IMG/VR virus record: IMGVR_UViG_3300025769_012299
Coordinates: 1-21,024 of that record
Origin: a virus
Direction: 5' to 3' (one strand)
DNA: 21,024 bases
The notes beneath the pieces are model-generated. The model saw only the letters and a program-made list of their open reading frames with translations. It was not told the DNA's origin and searched no databases. A program made the position numbers and the translations under genes. This document shows positions 17,531 through 21,024 of the stretch, piece by piece. How positions within the stretch are numbered: the first letter of the stretch is position 1; every line of letters begins with the position of its first letter.

Positions 17531-17838
17531 AAAAAGTTTTATTCACCACAGCATTACTAATGCTGGCACCCGCAGTAGAAGCAGAAGATCGCTTTGAAAA
17601 TATTCGAGAGGAGTGGAAGATGTGTACCACTTGTCACGGCGCTCAGGGGCAGGGCGGTATTGGGCCTCAACTTGCAGGACAGTCTGCCGATGATATTATT
17701 AGCAAGCTACTACATTATAGAATGGGTCATCCTATTGGTGCTCAGTCTGCTATGATGTATCCTTGGGCACAGGCCTTGACAGAGGGACAGATAGGCACTA
17801 TCGGCGTATTTGTTCAAGAAGGATTCCCAGAAAAATGA
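17527..17838 (+). CDS. periplasmic class I c-type cytochrome, 103 aa
   Basis: Residues 1-19 (MKKVLFTTALLMLAPAVEA) are a signal peptide with AxA cleavage. C33-TT-C36-H37 is the haem c attachment motif, followed by GAQGQGGIGPQLAGQ and, near the C-terminus, M76/M77 in SAMMYPWAQALTEGQI, a candidate axial methionine. Spacing and wording match single-haem c553/c4-type cytochromes, which carry electrons in the periplasm. Haem attachment would need the host Ccm system. The start overlaps the upstream stop, and its own stop overlaps the next ATG, so it is locked into the replication operon between the helicase and primase genes. Confidence 0.93.
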   Translation: MKKVLFTTALLMLAPAVEAEDRFENIREEWKMCTTCHGAQGQGGIGPQLAGQSADDIISKLLHYRMGHPIGAQSAMMYPWAQALTEGQIGTIGVFVQEGFPEK

Positions 17839-18119
17839 ACCGAAGACTGAAGCCAAAAATTACAGAACTCTTTGATATCCTAGAAAAAGATATGGATATC
17901 GGAGACTATGAGCACGCTGATGTAATTTTGACACGCTTATCAAAGTACTTTCACCTGTTTGATGATGAGCATACAGACTATTATCAGTATGCTCAAGATG
18001 TCTGCGACTCTATGCTACACGGAGAGAATGACGATTACTATGATGGTGAAAACTATTTAGATGACTGGGATGGAGATGCTTTAGCCTCTGCTGGCTGGGG
18101 CGTAGATGAAAACTATTGA
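17835..18119 (+). CDS. acidic small protein, 94 aa
   Basis: ATG 17835 overlaps the cytochrome stop (ATGA); the TGA overlaps the primase TTG. The N-terminus is basic (MNRRLKPK), followed by a helical region and a highly acidic Asp/Glu/Tyr-rich C-terminal half (ENDDYYDGENYLDDWDGDAL). No cysteine pair, membrane span or family is recognised. A DNA-mimic or binding partner role is conceivable from the charge pattern, but nothing else supports it. Confidence 0.7.
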   Translation: MNRRLKPKITELFDILEKDMDIGDYEHADVILTRLSKYFHLFDDEHTDYYQYAQDVCDSMLHGENDDYYDGENYLDDWDGDALASAGWGVDENY

Positions 18120-18949
18120 ACGTAGAAGATTTACTTAACGCAAAAAATATTCCATATATTCCGAAAGGCAAAGACTTTGTTGTCAGTTGTCTTAATCCTG
18201 AGCACCCTGATAAAAATCCAAGTATGCGTATTGACCAGGTAACAGGCATATTCAACTGTTTTTCGTGTGAGTATAAAGGTAACTTGTTTACTCACTTCGG
18301 ACAAAAAGCAAATAAAATGGAGATCAAGCGTCAGTTGTTGAAAAAGAAAATTCAACAAGTGCGGGAGGAAAGCAGCGGTATAGAACTTCCTCGTGACGCT
18401 ACTACTTTTATGGGCACTTGGCGCGGTATTAGCCAGAAAACCTATAGACAATTTGAAGCATTTATGAGCGGACAGAAAGAATTTAGTGGTCGCATTTGTT
18501 TTCCTATTCGTGACAGAACAGGAAAGATAGTTGCAATTCAAGCCAGAACTCAGACTACTCAGATGCCTAAATACTACAATGCTCCTGTTGGAGCAAAGAT
18601 GCCTTTATTTCCCACTGTTTCTACAATACAGAACAGTGTTATTTTAGTAGAAGGAATATTCGATGTTCTAAATCTACACGATAAGGGCTTGACCAATGCA
18701 GTATGCTGCTTTGGCGTAAAAAACTTTACAGACGAAAAGTTAGAAATGTTATCCGTTCAGGGAGTTACAAACATAGATATCTTTCTTGACAATGACGAAG
18801 CCGGTCAGAGCGGGGCCGCAAGAGTTAAAGAACAGTGCGAGAAATTTGGTCTCAATACCCGTAACATTGCATTTGGAGACAAGTACATAGATGCCGGGGC
18901 ACTGAATCAATCTCAGGTAGACAGCCTAAGGAGACAATTATATGCCTAG
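18116..18949 (+). CDS. DnaG-type primase, 277 aa
   Basis: A zinc-binding domain occupies residues about 20-55 (C25, H30, C48, C51 in SCLNPEHPDKNPSMRI and FNCFSCEYKGN). The catalytic Toprim fold follows with ILVEGIFDVL (E179, D183) and FLDNDEAGQSG (D225, D227), and a GRICFPIRDRTGKIVAIQAR segment typical of the DnaG/Twinkle-type core. It makes RNA primers and lacks a fused helicase, the helicase being at 15810. TTG 18116 overlaps the preceding stop (TTGA). It overlaps the polymerase start by 8 nt. Confidence 0.93.
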   Translation: MNVEDLLNAKNIPYIPKGKDFVVSCLNPEHPDKNPSMRIDQVTGIFNCFSCEYKGNLFTHFGQKANKMEIKRQLLKKKIQQVREESSGIELPRDATTFMGTWRGISQKTYRQFEAFMSGQKEFSGRICFPIRDRTGKIVAIQARTQTTQMPKYYNAPVGAKMPLFPTVSTIQNSVILVEGIFDVLNLHDKGLTNAVCCFGVKNFTDEKLEMLSVQGVTNIDIFLDNDEAGQSGAARVKEQCEKFGLNTRNIAFGDKYIDAGALNQSQVDSLRRQLYA

Positions 18950-21024
18950 AGTTGCATTAGTAGAAACTAAACCAAGTAGAACTAATTTTAAACAAGAATT
19001 TGACAATGCTTTTGAGTTTGATCAGTATCAGTTATGCTCTAATCCTGATCTCAAGAAAGTATTGAAACGAGACTGCGACATCGACATGAGCCCAGATGAT
19101 TATGACTGGGTTATTCTTGTTGGATCGGACGCGCTCAAGTATTACACAAAAGTTAATTCAGTAACAGAATATTCGGGTAAGAAGATCGAAGGCAAGTTCT
19201 TACCTGTTATCAATCCTGCAATGCTTGCCTTTAAGCCAGAAGCTAAAAGAACATGGGACGACTCTAAGGAGAGTATTAAGAACTATATCGCTGGTGACTT
19301 TGAGGATATAACCGTCAATGAAGACGTTGCTTTTGGCATCCAAGATACGGAGAAAGCAAATGAATTTATTCAGGCCGCCATCAGAGAAGAATGTGAATAT
19401 GTTGCACTCGATTCTGAGACAACTGGGTTATATCCCCGTGATGGTTATATGCTTGGTATTAGTCTGTCTTATAATAATAAGTTCGGTGCTTATATTGATA
19501 CCGATTGTTTTAATGATGAGACTGAAAGACTTCTGCAAGAGTTATTTAACAAGAAGATCGTAGTATTTCACAACGCTAAGTTCGATATGGCGTTTTTCGA
19601 GTATCACTTTCACTTCAAGTTTCCTCGTTTTGAGGACACCATGCTGCTCCATTACCTCATAGACGAGAATCCCGGAGGGCACGGCCTAAAGACTCTATCA
19701 CTAAAGTACACTCCCTACGGAGACTATGAAAAGCCCATGTATGACTGGATTGACCAGTATCGTAAAGAGCATGGCATTCTGAAAGGTGACTTTCAGTGGG
19801 GAGCTATTCCCTTTGATATTATGAAAACTTATGCAGCAATGGATGCTTTATGTACTTTCTTGCTGTATGAGAAGTTTAAGAAAATTAAACAAAACAAAAA
19901 ACTCAATTCTGTATATGAGAATATTCTTATTCCAGGTACTCGATTTCTGACAGATATACAGGACAATGGAGTGCCTTTTGACAAGAAACGCTTGTATGTT
20001 GCACAAGACGCAATGCAAACTGACATTGATACAGCAATCGCCAAGCTCTATGAAAATCCAAAAGTACGGAGGTTTGAGGAAATAAATGCAAAACCTTTTA
20101 ATCCTAATTCTACTCTGCAGTTGCGTAAGTTACTATTTGACCAACTTGGCCTTAAACCGACTGGAAAGAAAACTGGGACGGGCGCAGATTCTACGGATGC
20201 GGAAGTCCTCAAGGAACTCGCAATTCAAAGCGATGTACCTAAACTCATCTTGGATATCAGACAAAAATCCAAAATCAAGAATACTTACCTTGACAAAATT
20301 ATACCTCAGTTGGATAGAGACTCTCGTCTTCGCACAGGCTTTAATCTGCACAGTACTACTTCTGGTCGCCTTAGTTCTAGTGGTAAACTTAATATGCAGC
20401 AGCTTCCTCGGGATAACCCTACTGTAAAGGGGTGTATCAAGGCAGCTCCAGGCCACAAGATTGTTGCTATGGACCTGACGACTGCCGAAGTATACGTTGC
20501 GGCAGTTCTTGCAAATGATGTAGCCTTAATGGATGTGTTCCGATCTGGAGGCAACTTCCACAGTACTATTGCTCACAAGGTGTTTCGACTTCCTTGCGAA
20601 GTAGAAGAAGTAGCAGAGTTATACTCAGATCGTAGACAGGCTGCAAAAGCCGTTACCTTTGGTATTATGTACGGAGCTGGCCCTGCAAAGATCAGTGAAC
20701 AAGTAACAAAAGACAGTGGTAAGTATTTTTCAAAGAACGAGGCCACAGAAGTAATTAATGAATATTTTGGCACATTCCATAGTCTAAAAGCGTGGATTGA
20801 AGATAGGCAAAAGTTTATCGAACAGAATGGATATGTGTACAGCTACTTTGGCCGAAAGAGGAGGCTACCTAATGTTGAAAGTACCGATAAAGGCATCAAG
20901 TCTCATAGCATTCGCTCTGGTCTTAATTTTTTGGTCCAGTCCGCTGCTTCTGATATTAACCTTTTGGGGGCCATAGATATGCAAGACTTTATACAACAAA
21001 ACAGTATGAAGTCAAGAATCTTTG
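18942..21024 (+). CDS. polA: family A DNA polymerase with 3'-5' exonuclease (3' end outside window)
   Basis: 694 codons are visible and the frame is open at the right edge. After a ~145-residue N-terminal region, the DEDD exonuclease is present: LDSETTGLYP (D157, E159), VVFHNAKFDMAF, and YAAMDALCTFLLY. Polymerase motifs follow: motif A AMDLTTAEVYVAAV (D511, E516) and motif B RQAAKAVTFGIMYG (Phe573 at the position equivalent to E. coli Pol I F762), then YGYVYSYFGRKRRLPN-like and QSAASDINLLGA. Motif C (HDE) lies beyond the window. GGAG lies about 9 nt upstream. There is no 5'-3' flap nuclease domain in this chain. It completes the replisome with DnaB, primase, PC4 and ligase. Confidence 0.95.
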   Translation, partial: MPRVALVETKPSRTNFKQEFDNAFEFDQYQLCSNPDLKKVLKRDCDIDMSPDDYDWVILVGSDALKYYTKVNSVTEYSGKKIEGKFLPVINPAMLAFKPEAKRTWDDSKESIKNYIAGDFEDITVNEDVAFGIQDTEKANEFIQAAIREECEYVALDSETTGLYPRDGYMLGISLSYNNKFGAYIDTDCFNDETERLLQELFNKKIVVFHNAKFDMAFFEYHFHFKFPRFEDTMLLHYLIDENPGGHGLKTLSLKYTPYGDYEKPMYDWIDQYRKEHGILKGDFQWGAIPFDIMKTYAAMDALCTFLLYEKFKKIKQNKKLNSVYENILIPGTRFLTDIQDNGVPFDKKRLYVAQDAMQTDIDTAIAKLYENPKVRRFEEINAKPFNPNSTLQLRKLLFDQLGLKPTGKKTGTGADSTDAEVLKELAIQSDVPKLILDIRQKSKIKNTYLDKIIPQLDRDSRLRTGFNLHSTTSGRLSSSGKLNMQQLPRDNPTVKGCIKAAPGHKIVAMDLTTAEVYVAAVLANDVALMDVFRSGGNFHSTIAHKVFRLPCEVEEVAELYSDRRQAAKAVTFGIMYGAGPAKISEQVTKDSGKYFSKNEATEVINEYFGTFHSLKAWIEDRQKFIEQNGYVYSYFGRKRRLPNVESTDKGIKSHSIRSGLNFLVQSAASDINLLGAIDMQDFIQQNSMKSRIF

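Noticed and set aside
1-21024. CRISPR array, insertion sequence, integrase or attachment site
   Set aside because: No regularly spaced repeats, transposase/integrase motifs or paired terminal repeats were found on reading both strands.

Overview
The window looks like 21 kb of a virulent tailed-phage (Caudoviricetes) genome, probably infecting a marine gammaproteobacterium. Reasons: wall-to-wall genes with start/stop overlaps, a replication block (NAD-dependent DNA ligase, PC4-like ssDNA-binding protein, DnaB-type helicase, DnaG-type primase, family A polymerase), two muralytic enzymes, DUF3310, MazG, and no housekeeping context. The split NAD ligase, PC4 protein and M15-type endolysin recall T5-like phages. 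The host group is inferred mainly from an IscU that reads like the gammaproteobacterial protein and from strong sigma70-type promoters. No structural, packaging, integrase, tRNA or CRISPR feature was seen.

Layout. 1-2476 (+): a chain of very small, mostly membrane-spanning genes with 1-8 nt overlaps, a gene-poor stretch holding a long RNA-like hairpin (513-605), then a metallophosphoesterase. 2489-2861 (+): one promoter, a leader with three small hairpins, a secreted 78-aa protein and a bidirectional terminator. 2847-4279 (-): a six-gene overlapping operon read from one promoter: SANT/Myb-like protein, ribosomal protein bS21, MazG, a small membrane protein, IscU and a 61-aa protein. 4352-7495 (+): M15 peptidase, Hsp20, a secreted protein, T4-type lysozyme, alternative oxidase and peroxiredoxin. 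7499-12045 (+): a conserved phage protein of unknown function (apparently leaderless), full-length isocitrate lyase, DUF3310, HTH proteins and an AT-rich SF2-like helicase. 12055-21024 (+): HTH proteins, PC4-like protein, LigA/LigB, DnaB, a basic protein, cytochrome c, an acidic protein, primase and polymerase (cut by the window end).

Most striking is the set of host-type metabolic genes: isocitrate lyase, alternative (quinol) oxidase, peroxiredoxin, a c-type cytochrome and the Fe-S scaffold IscU, with Hsp20 and bS21. All have their diagnostic catalytic residues. One coherent reading (inference) is that isocitrate lyase bypasses the CO2-losing TCA steps and yields succinate. Succinate oxidation by an Fe-S enzyme reduces quinone, the alternative oxidase re-oxidises quinol without pumping protons, peroxiredoxin limits peroxide, and the cytochrome supports the parallel cytochrome branch. 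This would be a phage programme for steering respiration and central carbon flow during infection.

Transcription appears to rely on host sigma70 RNA polymerase. Eight near-consensus promoters (TTGACA/T, 17-18 nt, TATAAT) share an A-rich upstream block, mostly AAAAATAGTTC. Several precede a short gene followed by a hairpin terminator, after which further genes continue without a new promoter, suggesting leaky termination sets expression levels. TTG and GTG starts are common, usually overlapping the preceding stop.
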